64,000 nt of DNA from Candidatus Planktophila sp. Its GTDB lineage: Bacteria > Actinomycetota > Actinomycetes > Nanopelagicales > Nanopelagicaceae. Every line of letters begins with the position of its first letter. The first letter of the stretch is position 1. The translations under genes were made by a program, and so were the position numbers. The stretch spans positions 93,886 through 157,885 of the forward strand of contig SHUV01000001.1 of assembly GCA_009694515.1 (NCBI GenBank), written 5' to 3'. The notes under the pieces are model-generated. The model was not told where the DNA came from. It did no database searches and saw only the letters and a program-made list of their open reading frames with translations. Positions 8,042 through 17,512 of this stretch are shown here, piece after piece.

Positions 8042-9105
8042 GAAGTAATCTCAGAAATCGCGCTTACTAAAGTTTGAATATCTGCGCGGGTCATCCCAGA
8101 TTTTAAGGTGATGAGCAGATGTCCATCGGTTGGATATCCCATTGCGGCCAGCACGTGGCTGGGCTGTAGATCCGCGGGGGAGCAGGCAGAACCTGAATCC
8201 GCATCAAGTGAGCGCGAAGCTAGTTCGCGCACCAAATGCTCACCATTAAATCCAGCGACGATGATGGAGAAGACATTTGCAATAGCAGCTGCCTTTGGGG
8301 CAACCACGCGAACACCAGGAATCACCGCTAATGCTGTGAGTGCGAACTCACGAAGGGTGGACGCTTCGGGAGTGAAGTTTTCCAGTGCAACTGAAGCAGC
8401 AATCAATAACGGCAGGGAGAACGTTCCTGGAGATTTAATCGGCGCGATGTGGGGAAGTGGATAGGCATATTGACTCTGATTATTGATTGCCAGAAATGCT
8501 AACCCGCCAGGGCCAGACCAAGAACGGGCATCAAAGAGTGCGGTATCCCAATGATCAGGTAGCGCAATTCTGGGGCCAGAAGATGTTGCATCGACGGCAA
8601 CGAATCTCGATAGCCCAGCAAGTGTCTTTGAATCCTGCACAACTCCAGTTTCACCATTGGCTAATTGCAACGAGAGCACTGAATTCTGTGGAATTTGAGC
8701 AGAGTTAATCGCCCCCTGATCATCGACCTGTAATTCTGTAATGGCTCCACGATGAGATCTTGCTATCGCTCTGATTTTTCCTTTGTCGGTAGCTGAGTAT
8801 GCAAAAGTGAGGTCATCTCTAAGCAGGCCGGCGATAGCCAAGTAGTGGCCAAGAGCGGGTTCCCCAAGGACTTCCAAGGAATCTGCCGGCACCTTCAAAT
8901 GTGCTGCGATATTTTCCAGGGCCTGATTATGCAAAATTGCGGCTCGGGCCGATGACTGCGAAAGTTTCTTCGGATCAGCCCAGCCTTGGTCAAAGGCGGC
9001 CAGCAGGGCGCTACGAACTACCTCGGCTAGAGGCGACTCGGAAGTGAAGTTTCCTGTGACACGTACCACCGGATGAACGCTACTGCCTCGAATGGGCGCA
9101 TGCAC
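8038..9105 (-). CDS. aminotransferase class V / cysteine-desulfurase-fold protein lacking the PLP lysine
   Basis: The 355-residue product aligns by motif with IscS/NifS: ANGETGVVQ (149-157) for the HxNNExG stretch, VDATSSG (171-177) for the cofactor Asp, DARSWSGPGGLAFL (192-205) for the SaHKfxGPkGxG stretch, and DSGSACSPADLQPSHVL with Cys308 for the sulfur-accepting loop. The Schiff-base lysine position is Arg or Ser and the ring-stacking His is Ala/Asn, so classical PLP chemistry is not expected. The sulfur-loop Cys is kept. It lies head-to-head with ctaC (22 bp between starts). Whether it is a sulfur carrier, a binding protein or an enzyme with altered chemistry is unknown. Confidence 0.8.
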   Translation of the reverse strand: MHAPIRGSSVHPVVRVTGNFTSESPLAEVVRSALLAAFDQGWADPKKLSQSSARAAILHNQALENIAAHLKVPADSLEVLGEPALGHYLAIAGLLRDDLTFAYSATDKGKIRAIARSHRGAITELQVDDQGAINSAQIPQNSVLSLQLANGETGVVQDSKTLAGLSRFVAVDATSSGPRIALPDHWDTALFDARSWSGPGGLAFLAINNQSQYAYPLPHIAPIKSPGTFSLPLLIAASVALENFTPEASTLREFALTALAVIPGVRVVAPKAAAIANVFSIIVAGFNGEHLVRELASRSLDADSGSACSPADLQPSHVLAAMGYPTDGHLLITLKSGMTRADIQTLVSAISEITS

Positions 9106-9127
9106 TTCGCGCCACTATCCTTAAGCC

Positions 9128-9901
9128 ATGTCTTTAGACGCAACACGTAATTGGCGCCCGATCCGAGTAGCGGCGGCGATACTTCCGGCGCTATTTCTGC
9201 TTAGCGGTTGCTCATTTGATCTCAACAATGTTTCCGGCATGGGCTTTCCTAAGGGAGTCTCTAGCGTCAATGACATTTCACTCTCACTCTGGCAAGGCTC
9301 ATGGATTGCTGCCGGAGTTGTTGGAGTCTTCACCCTAGTTTTGATTCTCTGGCCAGCTGTTTTTCATAGAGCAAACGCTAGTAAAGGTGAATTTCCGAAG
9401 CAGACCCAATACAACGTTCCGGTTGAAATTCTCTACACCGTTATTCCCTTCATTATCGTGGCAGTGCTCTTCTACTTCACTGTCATAAAAGAGAATAAAA
9501 TCGTTGATAAGACAACTCCGGTCAAGCATGAGATTTCAGTTGATGGCTTCCAATGGTCTTGGCAGTTCTCATACCCAGAAGCGGGAGAGGATGCAGTTGT
9601 TACCGGCACACCGGCACAACCACCAACTCTCTATCTTCCACAGGGCGAGAGCGTGCGCTTTACCTTAAATGCCGCCGATGTCGTGCATGGTTTCTGGATT
9701 CCAGCATTTATGATTCAGATGCAGAACTTGCCAGGAGAGACAAATTACCTGCAATTTACCGCCAACAAGATTGGCGAATTCCCTGGTCGATGCAACATCT
9801 TGTGCGGCCGAAATCATTCCCAGATGCTATTTAAGGTGAAGGTAGTCTCACCAGAAAATTATCAGAAGTATCTTGACTCACTGAAGGCGAGCGCAGCATG
9901 A
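9128..9901 (+). CDS. ctaC: cytochrome c oxidase subunit II
   Basis: Subunit II receives electrons for the aa3 oxidase through its CuA centre. A lipoprotein-type signal (LFLLSGC) precedes two membrane helices (about 60-80 and 98-120) and a C-terminal cupredoxin domain. The CuA ligands are complete in [12 protein letters not shown]: Cys222, Cys226, His230, Met233, and the upstream DVVHGFWIP His. The aromatic electron-entry patch [10 protein letters not shown] is present. The stop overlaps the ctaD start (ATGA), so translation is coupled. Length (257 aa) is normal. Confidence 0.96.
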   Translation: MSLDATRNWRPIRVAAAILPALFLLSGCSFDLNNVSGMGFPKGVSSVNDISLSLWQGSWIAAGVVGVFTLVLILWPAVFHRANASKGEFPKQTQYNVPVEILYTVIPFIIVAVLFYFTVIKENKIVDKTTPVKHEISVDGFQWSWQFSYPEAGEDAVVTGTPAQPPTLYLPQGESVRFTLNAADVVHGFWIPAFMIQMQNLPGETNYLQFTANKIGEFPGRCNILCGRNHSQMLFKVKVVSPENYQKYLDSLKASAA

Positions 9902-11556
9902 CCACGTATGCAGAACGTCCCACAATTGCAGCTCCTCGCCAAGGAGTGCAGAAAACTTCGCTGGGATCTCAATTTGTTAAGACAATCACCTCAACAGATC
10001 ACAAGCGCATTGGTTACCTCTACCTAGCAACATCATTCTTCTGGTTCCTCTTTGCCGGAGTTCTAGCACTCCTCATCCGCATCGAGCTTGCCCGCCCAGG
10101 GATGCAGTTCATTAGCGTGGAGCAGTACAACCAGATCTTCACGATGCACGGAACGATTATGTTGCTGATGTTTGCCACACCGCTCTTTGTTGGTTTTGCA
10201 AACGTGCTCATGCCGCTACAAATCGGAGCAGCAGATGTTGCCTTCCCTCGTCTTAATATGCTTTCTTACTGGCTCTTTCTCTTTGGTTCAATTCAAGCCG
10301 TTGCCGGTTTCTTAACTCCCGGGGGAGCGGCATCATTTGGTTGGACTGCCTACGCACCCCTTGCTAACTCAACATATTCACCTGGAATTGGTGGCGACCT
10401 CTGGGTAATGGGTCTTGCTATCTCAGGCCTTGGCACAATCCTTGGCGGCGTTAACTTCATTACAACCATCTTCACCATGCGCGCACCTGGAATGACGATG
10501 TTTCGTATGTCTATCTTCTCTTGGAACGTTCTCTTGACTTCGATTCTCGTGCTGCTTGCCTTCCCGCCATTGGCAGCAGCGCTCTTCGGACTTGAATCCG
10601 ATCGACTCTTTGGAACGCATATCTTTGATCCGGCAAATGGCGGAGCCATGTTATGGCAGCACTTGTTCTGGTTCTTTGGTCACCCTGAGGTCTATATCTT
10701 GGCGCTGCCATTCTTTGGAATTGCAACTGAGATCCTGCCAGTCTTTAGCCGTAAACCAATCTTTGGTTATAAAGGTTTGATTGCCGCAACGATCGCGATT
10801 TCTGCACTCTCGGTTGCAGTGTGGGCGCACCACATGTTTGCTAGTGGAAAAGTTCTCTTGCCCTTCTTCTCATTTATGACATTCCTTATCGGTGTACCGA
10901 CTGGCGTGAAGTTCTTTAACTGGATCGGAACCATGTGGCGCGGCCATGTCACATTTGAAACACCAATGTTGTTCGTAATGGGATTTCTTGTGACATTCCT
11001 CTTCGGAGGAATAACCGGAATCATCCTGGCCTCACCACCACTTGATTTCGCTGTCTCTGCCTCCTACTTCGTTGTTGCGCACTTCCACTATGTGTTATTT
11101 GGAACCGTGGTCTTTGCCATGTTTGCTGGTTTCTACTTCTGGTGGCCAAAGATGACCGGGCGCATGCTCAATGAACGCCTGGGCAAGATTCACTTCTGGA
11201 CTCTCTTCTTCGGCTTCCACCTCACCTTCCTGATTCAACACTGGTTAGGTATTAAGGGATTTCCTCGTCGCTATGCCGATTACCTAGCAACTGATGGATT
11301 TACTGAGATGAATATGATTTCAACGGCTGGTTCATCCTTACTAGCTCTTTCCATGATTCCATTCTTCGTCAATGTGTGGATTACTCGTAATTCACCGAAG
11401 GTTGAAGTCGATGATCCCTGGGGATATGGCTCATCCCTTGAGTGGGCAACATCGTGTCCACCACCACGCCATAACTTCACCTCGATGCCACGTATTCGAT
11501 CTGAACGACCAGCATTTGATTTGCACCACCCTCACATTAAGACAGAAGGTCACTAA
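9898..11556 (+). CDS. ctaD: cytochrome c oxidase subunit I
   Basis: This is the catalytic, proton-pumping subunit with heme a, heme a3 and CuB, 552 residues and twelve membrane helices. The heme a His is in [10 protein letters not shown]. The CuB His and cross-linked Tyr are in [15 protein letters not shown], the further CuB pair is in WAHHMF, and the heme a/a3 ligands are in HFHYVLFG. The K- and D-channel regions look intact. It lies between ctaC (4 bp overlap) and ctaF (2 bp gap), forming the ctaCDF operon. Confidence 0.97.
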   Translation: MTTYAERPTIAAPRQGVQKTSLGSQFVKTITSTDHKRIGYLYLATSFFWFLFAGVLALLIRIELARPGMQFISVEQYNQIFTMHGTIMLLMFATPLFVGFANVLMPLQIGAADVAFPRLNMLSYWLFLFGSIQAVAGFLTPGGAASFGWTAYAPLANSTYSPGIGGDLWVMGLAISGLGTILGGVNFITTIFTMRAPGMTMFRMSIFSWNVLLTSILVLLAFPPLAAALFGLESDRLFGTHIFDPANGGAMLWQHLFWFFGHPEVYILALPFFGIATEILPVFSRKPIFGYKGLIAATIAISALSVAVWAHHMFASGKVLLPFFSFMTFLIGVPTGVKFFNWIGTMWRGHVTFETPMLFVMGFLVTFLFGGITGIILASPPLDFAVSASYFVVAHFHYVLFGTVVFAMFAGFYFWWPKMTGRMLNERLGKIHFWTLFFGFHLTFLIQHWLGIKGFPRRYADYLATDGFTEMNMISTAGSSLLALSMIPFFVNVWITRNSPKVEVDDPWGYGSSLEWATSCPPPRHNFTSMPRIRSERPAFDLHHPHIKTEGH

Positions 11557-11558
11557 GC

Positions 11559-11963
11559 ATGAAGGCTAATTGGCAGCTCTTTACCGGACTCGCGATCTTC
11601 TATGCGATCATGTCGGTGGTTTATTACTACGTCGGCGGAGAAGCAGTTGGTATCACTGGCATGATCTTGGCTGCATGTTTAGCTGGCATGGTCGGCTTCT
11701 ATATCTGGTTTACGCAAAAGCGAATCGGTTTTGATATTCCTTCCGATAATGTTGATGCTGAGATTGCAGATGATGCCGGTGAACTTGGTTTCTATAGCCC
11801 ACATTCATGGTGGCCACTTCCGGTTGCGCTAAGTGCCACCGCTATGGGTCTTGGCCTGATTATCGGATGGTGGCTCACTCTGATTGCCCTCGGCTCTTTA
11901 ATCATTAGCATCATCGGAATGGTGACTGAGTACGAAAAACCACTGATCAGTAACAATCACTAA
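11559..11963 (+). CDS. ctaF: cytochrome c oxidase subunit IV (actinobacterial type)
   Basis: This 134-residue small subunit of the aa3 oxidase has four hydrophobic segments (about 5-24, 30-50, 85-104, 106-124). The loop between helices 2 and 3 carries FYSPHSWWPLPVALS, the hallmark of actinobacterial subunit IV. It is the last gene of ctaCDF. The protein is a structural part of the bcc-aa3 supercomplex and has no redox centre. Confidence 0.93.
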   Translation: MKANWQLFTGLAIFYAIMSVVYYYVGGEAVGITGMILAACLAGMVGFYIWFTQKRIGFDIPSDNVDAEIADDAGELGFYSPHSWWPLPVALSATAMGLGLIIGWWLTLIALGSLIISIIGMVTEYEKPLISNNH

Positions 11964-11994
11964 GAGCTACTAGCGAAGCTGCTGCCAGGATAAA

Positions 11995-12858
11995 GTGCGA
12001 AAGCTGGTAGCACTTGCGCCCTGGATCTTCGTCCTCATCTGGAGTTCAGGCTTTCCGGTCTCAAAGTATGCGTTTTCATCAGGAGATCCGCTCTATTTTC
12101 TGGCAATTAGATTGCTTCTAGCCGCGCTCATTCTTTTTCTATTAGCGGTTGTTTTTCGAGCCCCGTTAAAGCTCTCGCGGAGTGATTTTCTCGCCTCACT
12201 AGCGATTGGAATCACTCTTCACGGTATGTATTTAGCCGGAGTTTGGTATGCCATCAGCTTGGGAGCACCGGCGGGCCTATCTTCAGTGATTACAAGTATG
12301 CAGCCGGTGCTGGTCTCCCTAATCGCCATTCGATTATTGAGTGAACCCTTAACCAGAAAACAGGTAATCGGTTTAGTACTGGGATTCATCGGTGTCTTTC
12401 TTGTCGTCTTACCTAAGCTCTCTGGCTCATCGCACTTTACGGGAACATCATTCGGGCTACTAGTCCTAGCACTCTTGGGAAGCACGGTTGCGACCCTGAT
12501 GCAGAAAAAAATTGGTCACTCCATTCCGCTTTTAATTGGTACCACCTATCAGTTCGCAATTTCGGGCGTCATCCTTCTCGTGCTCTCAATATTCCTGGGT
12601 GAAACAAGGTTCCACCTCACTCAAACCGGTCTATTTGCAATGCTCTGGGCGGTGCTCGTCACATCGATTGCGGCAGTTCTTTTGCTCTTCTGGCTGCTCA
12701 ATCATGGATCGGCGGCGAAGGTCTCATCCTTGTTCTATCTCGTGCCACCGATTGCAGTGCTAGAGACCTACATTCTCTTTGGGGAAAAGATCAACGCCCA
12801 GGGGTTCATAGGTATTGCTATGACCACACTGGGCGTTGCCTTAGTTCTACAGAACTAG
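11995..12858 (+). CDS. EamA/DMT family transporter
   Basis: This 287-residue membrane protein has ten predicted helices in two EamA repeats, starting PWIFVLIWSSGFPVSKYAF (repeat 1), with repeat 2 beginning near residue 145. The GTG at 11995 has AGGATAAA immediately upstream. Family members export amino acids or other small metabolites; the substrate cannot be read from sequence. It follows ctaF by 31 bp and converges with qcrB 11 bp away. Confidence 0.87.
   Translation: MRKLVALAPWIFVLIWSSGFPVSKYAFSSGDPLYFLAIRLLLAALILFLLAVVFRAPLKLSRSDFLASLAIGITLHGMYLAGVWYAISLGAPAGLSSVITSMQPVLVSLIAIRLLSEPLTRKQVIGLVLGFIGVFLVVLPKLSGSSHFTGTSFGLLVLALLGSTVATLMQKKIGHSIPLLIGTTYQFAISGVILLVLSIFLGETRFHLTQTGLFAMLWAVLVTSIAAVLLLFWLLNHGSAAKVSSLFYLVPPIAVLETYILFGEKINAQGFIGIAMTTLGVALVLQN
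12842..12857. terminator. weak hairpin between convergent EamA and qcrB genes
   Basis: TAGTTC (12842-12847) and GAACTA (12852-12857) can pair around a TACA loop at the very end of the transporter gene, followed by a T-rich stretch. The stem is only 6 bp with two GC pairs, so termination is possible but weak. Confidence 0.25.
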
Positions 12859-12869
12859 ATTCTTATTTG

Positions 12870-14459
12870 TTAGTGATGACCTTCAAGCTCCTTGCGCTCT
12901 GACTGAGTTGCCTTTGGCACTGCAGTTGCCATCGAGCGTGAGATCCGATTACGAATCTTGTTCTTGATTGCCCCTGGCCTGCGAACTCCGCCGCCATCTA
13001 GGTCAGGAAGTTCAAGTGGAGCTAATTGTTCATGGGAGGTGAGCAGCCAGGCTTTCTCAGCTGAGATTGGCTCATGAATTTCAGTAAATTCACCATTAGG
13101 CATGCGAACCAGGCGTCCGGTCTCGCGCCCGTGAAGAACGAGATCGCGGTCAGCGCGCTGTAGTGAAAGACATAGGCGCTTGGTAATTACATAGGCAAGT
13201 GGTGGCAAGACAATGACACCAATGCGTGAGAACCACATCATCTGGTTAATGGTGAGATCAAATGTTGTGGCGATAATGTCGTTACCACCATTGAGAAGAC
13301 ATACAAGAGTGAAGGTAAGAGCCATCGCACCGATTGCGGTGCGAGTAGGTGCATTACGCGGACGATCAAGTAGATGATGCTCGCGCTTATCGCCAGTTGC
13401 CCAGCTCTCAATAAATGGATAGAGCGCAAGGGCGGTGAACATGATGCCCGGCAAGATAAGGCCAGGAATCAAAATGTTCCACGAGATTGTGTATCCGAAG
13501 GTGACTGTTTCAATTGGGGGAGCCATACGAACCAAACCATCTAGCCAACCCATATACCAATCCGGCTGGGAGCCGGCCGAGACTTGTCCTGGCGTATAGG
13601 GGCCGTATAACCAAATGGGGTTAATCGATGCTACAGCGCCAAGGAATGCGGTAACACCAAAGACGATAAAGAAGAATCCACCAGCTTTAGCCATATAGAC
13701 CGGCATCAGTGGATAACCGACAACGTTCTTCTCGGTGCGCCCTGGTCCTGGGAACTGGGTGTGCTTCTGATACCAGACGAGCATCAAGTGCACCGTAATG
13801 AGAGCGAGGAAGATTCCCGGCAGCAAGAGAATGTGCACGGTATAGATACGTGGAATGAAAGCGACACCAGGAAAAGCGCCACCGAAGGTAAAGAAGGCAA
13901 GGTATGAGCCAACTACGGGAAGGGCTTGAATAATTGCTTCAGCGATGCGGATACCAGTACCGGAGAGAAGGTCATCGGGAAGTGAGTAGCCCAAGAAGCC
14001 TTCAACGATTCCGAGTGTCAGAAGTCCAACTCCGATTACCCAGTTAGTTTCACGGGGTTTGCGAAATGCGCCAGTGAAGTAGACGCGCATTAAGTGCACG
14101 ACAATTCCCACCATGAATATGAGAGCGGCCCAGTGGTGGATTTGACGCATCAGTAATCCGCCACGAACTTCAAATGAAATATCAAGAGTAGATGCGTAGG
14201 CCGCTGACATCTCTAAGCCTTGTAACGGTTCGTATGAACCCTCATAGACGACTTCACGCATAGATGGGTCATACCAGAAGGTAAGAAATGTGCCGGAGAG
14301 AAGAAGAATCACGAATGAGTAGAGACAGATTTCACCGAGTAAGAATGACCAGTGGTCGGGAAAGACCTTGGTGAGGTTCTTCTTCATCCATTTGGCCGCA
14401 CCTGTGCGATCATCCACATATCCGGCGACGTTACCGGCGATTCTTTCGCGTGCTGTCAT
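12870..14459 (-). CDS. qcrB: ubiquinol/menaquinol-cytochrome c reductase cytochrome b subunit
   Basis: QcrB carries hemes bL and bH and the quinol sites of the actinobacterial bcc complex. It is 529 residues: an N-terminal cytochrome b domain with RQIHHWAALIFMVGIVVHLMRV (heme His), GFLGYSLPDDLLSGTG, and the second His pair in YTVHILLLPGIFLALITVHL; then the C-terminal third with the Qo-site and a long cytoplasmic tail typical of actinobacteria. The family PEWY-like site appears as QPDWYMGW. It is the last gene of the ctaE-qcrCAB run and starts inside the qcrA stop (4 bp overlap). Confidence 0.96.
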   Translation of the reverse strand: MTARERIAGNVAGYVDDRTGAAKWMKKNLTKVFPDHWSFLLGEICLYSFVILLLSGTFLTFWYDPSMREVVYEGSYEPLQGLEMSAAYASTLDISFEVRGGLLMRQIHHWAALIFMVGIVVHLMRVYFTGAFRKPRETNWVIGVGLLTLGIVEGFLGYSLPDDLLSGTGIRIAEAIIQALPVVGSYLAFFTFGGAFPGVAFIPRIYTVHILLLPGIFLALITVHLMLVWYQKHTQFPGPGRTEKNVVGYPLMPVYMAKAGGFFFIVFGVTAFLGAVASINPIWLYGPYTPGQVSAGSQPDWYMGWLDGLVRMAPPIETVTFGYTISWNILIPGLILPGIMFTALALYPFIESWATGDKREHHLLDRPRNAPTRTAIGAMALTFTLVCLLNGGNDIIATTFDLTINQMMWFSRIGVIVLPPLAYVITKRLCLSLQRADRDLVLHGRETGRLVRMPNGEFTEIHEPISAEKAWLLTSHEQLAPLELPDLDGGGVRRPGAIKNKIRNRISRSMATAVPKATQSERKELEGHH

Positions 14460-15448
14460 GTTGAGCGCTCCCAGAAACTAGGTCCGACGGGTTCATTAAA
14501 TGGTGCTTGTGCCACGAGATAACCCTCAGCATCAATTGTAATTGGTAACTGCGGAAGTGGGCGAGCTGAAGGACCAAAGATGACCTTGGCCGCGCGGGTG
14601 ACATCGAATGTTGATTGGTGACATGGGCAGAGCAGATGCTTGGTCTGTTGCTCATAGAGGGCAACAGCGCACCCCATATGAGAACAAATCTTTGAGAAGG
14701 CAATAATTCCTTCATAGGTCCAGGAAAGTCGTTCGGCATCGAGATTAAATTCTTCGGGGCGAAGACGGATAAGGAGCACCGCATCTTTTCCAATGTCATT
14801 TAAAGATCGGTGCTCACCAGGTGCTATCTCTGGGAGTGTCTGAGCTACTGCGCCTACTTCCAGATCTTGCGGACGTAGCGGGCGATCACCTGGATCAGTA
14901 ACAAGGCGAGTGCCCTTCTTCCATGATGTTGTCTTAAGTTGGTTTCCAGGTAGTGGACCGAGGTCACCTAGTAGAAGCACCGGTGAAATAGCAGATAGAC
15001 CAAGGGCTGCGCCCAGTGTGCGCTTAATGAGAGGTCTGCGACCTAAACCTGCAGCGGCGGCGCCAGCTTTGACGGTCTTTACAAAATCTTCCCGGTCTTC
15101 ATCTTCAGATTTAAATTCATGACGTTGGGCGATTACCTCTTCATCTGGCATGAGCGTCTTGGCCCAGTGAATAAGGCCCGCACCAATACAGAAGAGGGCG
15201 ATCGCCATTCCCATTCCGAGGCCAAGTTGGTGAGCATTGGTATTTCCTAGAACTGGAATGAAGAAGAAAATGTCCTCATCGACGAATAGGTATGAGTAAA
15301 CAAGGACAACAGTTCCGAGGGCGGAGAGAATAAAGAGCGTCGCTACCTGACGCTCTGCGCGAGCAGCAGCTTTAGGATCAGTATCTGCGCGGCGATGAAC
15401 ATGTGCTGGCAGACCTGGATCTTTGATGAGTTCTATCTCGTTAGACAT
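14456..15448 (-). CDS. qcrA: Rieske iron-sulfur subunit of cytochrome bc1
   Basis: This 330-residue actinobacterial-type Rieske protein has three N-terminal membrane helices (about 35-56, 68-92 and 145-165) and a C-terminal [2Fe-2S] domain. Cluster ligands are Cys255 and His257 with the disulfide Cys260 in CSHMGC, and Cys274 to His277 in CPCHQSTFD. It hands electrons from menaquinol to the diheme QcrC. Its start lies 4 bp after the qcrC stop. Confidence 0.96.
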   Translation of the reverse strand: MSNEIELIKDPGLPAHVHRRADTDPKAAARAERQVATLFILSALGTVVLVYSYLFVDEDIFFFIPVLGNTNAHQLGLGMGMAIALFCIGAGLIHWAKTLMPDEEVIAQRHEFKSEDEDREDFVKTVKAGAAAAGLGRRPLIKRTLGAALGLSAISPVLLLGDLGPLPGNQLKTTSWKKGTRLVTDPGDRPLRPQDLEVGAVAQTLPEIAPGEHRSLNDIGKDAVLLIRLRPEEFNLDAERLSWTYEGIIAFSKICSHMGCAVALYEQQTKHLLCPCHQSTFDVTRAAKVIFGPSARPLPQLPITIDAEGYLVAQAPFNEPVGPSFWERST

Positions 15449-15452
15449 CTAT

Positions 15453-16247
15453 CTATCTCGCCTTCGCTGCTAACCAGACCGCAACACCAATAAGCAGTCC
15501 GATTCCTAGTGTCCACACAAGTAGTCCTTCAGTAACTGGACCAACGCGACCGAGCGCAGCTCCACCTAACTGAGGTTCAGCTTCAGCTGCCTTGATCCAC
15601 TTGATCATGGACAATTTTTCTTCAGGTGTAATTGTCTTATCGCTAAACACTGGCATTGATTGCGGACCAGTGATTAGCGCTTCATAAATGTGAACCGGTT
15701 CAACTCCCATAAGAGTGGGCGCATATTTGCCCTGCGTCAGTGCGCCACCTTGCCCTGCGAAGTTGTGGCACATCGCGCAGTTAGTTCTAAATAGTTCGCC
15801 ACCTTCGGCAGTGGAACCATCTCGTTCATAGTTCAGCATCTCCTCGGTTGGTATTTCTGGACCGGGAGCAAGGGATGCGACATACATGGCAAGGGCATAA
15901 ACCTCTTCGGGGTTATAGAGCGGGGCCTTTCGCATCGCTTGCACACTCATATCTCCCATTGGCATGCGACCGGTACCCACTTGGAAATCTACCGACGCCG
16001 CACCAACCCCGATCAGAGATGGTGCGATACCACCACTTTCAGCGTTAAGTCCGTGGCAAGAAGAACAGCCCTTAAGGAAAATCTCACGACCTTCATCGAT
16101 AGCAGCTGAGCGGGCTGCGATTGTTGTCGTTTGTTCGGCATCGACGGCGCTTGCAACTTGGAAGGTTGTGCCAATGGTGAAGAGCGCAAAGATAAGCAGG
16201 ATCGGACCTGTCGCTCGATGTCTACGTAGCCGAGAAAGACGCTTCAC
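15453..16247 (-). CDS. qcrC: diheme cytochrome c subunit of cytochrome bc1
   Basis: QcrC replaces a soluble cytochrome c in actinobacteria and passes electrons straight to CtaC. The 264-residue product has an N-terminal signal-anchor (about 14-34), heme site 1 CSSCH (61-65), heme site 2 CAMCH (157-161), and a C-terminal membrane anchor (about 237-260). Heme-ligand methionines are in TGRMPM and PQSMPVF. It sits between ctaE (25 bp upstream) and qcrA. Confidence 0.96.
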   Translation of the reverse strand: MKRLSRLRRHRATGPILLIFALFTIGTTFQVASAVDAEQTTTIAARSAAIDEGREIFLKGCSSCHGLNAESGGIAPSLIGVGAASVDFQVGTGRMPMGDMSVQAMRKAPLYNPEEVYALAMYVASLAPGPEIPTEEMLNYERDGSTAEGGELFRTNCAMCHNFAGQGGALTQGKYAPTLMGVEPVHIYEALITGPQSMPVFSDKTITPEEKLSMIKWIKAAEAEPQLGGAALGRVGPVTEGLLVWTLGIGLLIGVAVWLAAKAR

Positions 16248-16272
16248 AGTGTTCCTTTCAATTCATTCTTAA

Positions 16273-16911
16273 TCATTTGATGAGGTAGATAGCAGAGAAG
16301 AGCGCGATCCATACAACGTCTACGAAGTGCCAGTAGTAGGAAACCACAATCGCAGTAGTTGCTTGTCCTTGCGTAAATCGTCGAGCTTTCGCAACGCGAA
16401 CCATGACGATCAGGAATGCGATGAGGCCACCTGTTACGTGCAGACCGTGGAACCCAGTTGCGAGGTAGAAAACTGAACCGTAGGCATTGGATGAGAGAGT
16501 TAGCCCTTCGACAACCAAATGTGCGTACTCATAAATCTGCCCGGCGACGAAGAAGCCACCCATAAGAAATGTGAGTGAGAACCATTCGCGCATTCCCCAT
16601 TCGGTGAATTTGAAAAGTGATCCGGTGCGTCTTGCTTGGTAGCGCTCTGCGGCGAAGACACCGAACTGACAGGTGACAGAAGAGAGCACTAAAACTGTGG
16701 TGTTAAATGCAGCGAATGGAATATTGAGAACTTCAGTAGATTCAAGCCAGATAGTTGGACCTTGCACAGCGCGCGTTGTGAAATACATTGCAAAGAGTGC
16801 GGCAAAGAACATCAGCTCACTGGAAAGCCACACAATCGTTCCGACCGCCACCAAGTTAGGGCGGGTTATCTTGTGGTGCGAGCTAACGCTGGTGCTAGTC
16901 ATGGGCGCCAT
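16273..16911 (-). CDS. ctaE: cytochrome c oxidase subunit III
   Basis: This subunit III has five to six membrane helices and no metal site. Typical stretches are [36 protein letters not shown] and [16 protein letters not shown] start at the ATG at 16909-16911 (MAPMTSTSV); an ATG nine bases downstream is equally possible, and a far upstream GTG (16998) gives an unusual proline/glycine-rich extension. It heads the ctaE-qcrCAB operon, the standard actinobacterial arrangement. Confidence 0.93.
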   Translation of the reverse strand: MAPMTSTSVSSHHKITRPNLVAVGTIVWLSSELMFFAALFAMYFTTRAVQGPTIWLESTEVLNIPFAAFNTTVLVLSSVTCQFGVFAAERYQARRTGSLFKFTEWGMREWFSLTFLMGGFFVAGQIYEYAHLVVEGLTLSSNAYGSVFYLATGFHGLHVTGGLIAFLIVMVRVAKARRFTQGQATTAIVVSYYWHFVDVVWIALFSAIYLIK

Positions 16912-16980
16912 TATTCCCGAAAAGGTGCCCACTGGCCTATTTAAGAGCCCGCCCGGAGGCCCGATTTGCCCTTCAGAATG

Positions 16981-16996
16981 GGTGAAAAGGGTCACC
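16981..16996. repeat. inverted repeat in the ctaE / receiver-gene divergent promoter region
   Basis: GGTGA and TCACC flank a 6-base centre. It lies about 70 bp upstream of ctaE and 46 bp upstream of the plus-strand receiver-like gene, in one of the longer intergenic gaps (131 bp) in this compact genome. It could be an operator, but arms of this length occur by chance. Confidence 0.25.
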
Positions 16997-17042
16997 AAAA
17001 AATGAGAGTCGACATCCGGATTATCCAGAATAGACTTCGCTC

Positions 17043-17489
17043 ATGTCCGAGTCCAACGGTAGTAAAGAGCGTAGATACTCCATTGTTTTGTATTCAGATG
17101 ATTCATCTGTGAGACAGGCGATTATCGGCGCCTTGGGAAATCGGGTAGCACCAGAGATGGCCGAGCACGTGATTCACGAATTCGCTACCGGGGCAGCACT
17201 TCGACTCTTTGTCGATGGCAAGAAGCCAGGAACCGATAAGCCAATTGATTTATTCATTCTCGACGGGGAATCAGTTCCGGAAGGCGGCCTTGGAATCGCG
17301 CGTCAACTTAAAGACGAGGTTTTTAATTGCCCACCAGTATTGGTCATCACCGGCCGCAAAGCTGATGCTTGGCTGGCAGCGTGGTCCCGGGCAGAGGCAA
17401 ATGTTCTTCACCCCATTGATCCATTCACACTTTCGGCCACTGTCGCAAATCTTCTTCGTACTCGTACAGCTGCACTTTCCACGCTTTAG
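17043..17489 (+). CDS. stand-alone receiver-like protein
   Basis: This 148-residue protein has the CheY-like beta/alpha pattern: an acidic pair Asp19-Asp20 in LYSDDSS, a phospho-acceptor position Asp74 in FILDGES, and Thr103 in VLVITGRK. The conserved Lys before a proline is His123 (LHPIDP). There is no output domain and no kinase nearby. Related stand-alone proteins with CPPVLV and DAWLAxWSRA stretches are, from memory, common beside ctaE/trpD in actinobacteria. The conserved position suggests a link to respiration, but its function is unknown. The trpD gene follows 23 bp downstream. Confidence 0.75.
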   Translation: MSESNGSKERRYSIVLYSDDSSVRQAIIGALGNRVAPEMAEHVIHEFATGAALRLFVDGKKPGTDKPIDLFILDGESVPEGGLGIARQLKDEVFNCPPVLVITGRKADAWLAAWSRAEANVLHPIDPFTLSATVANLLRTRTAALSTL

Positions 17490-17512
17490 ATAAAACGGAG
17501 AACGAATTCGCC

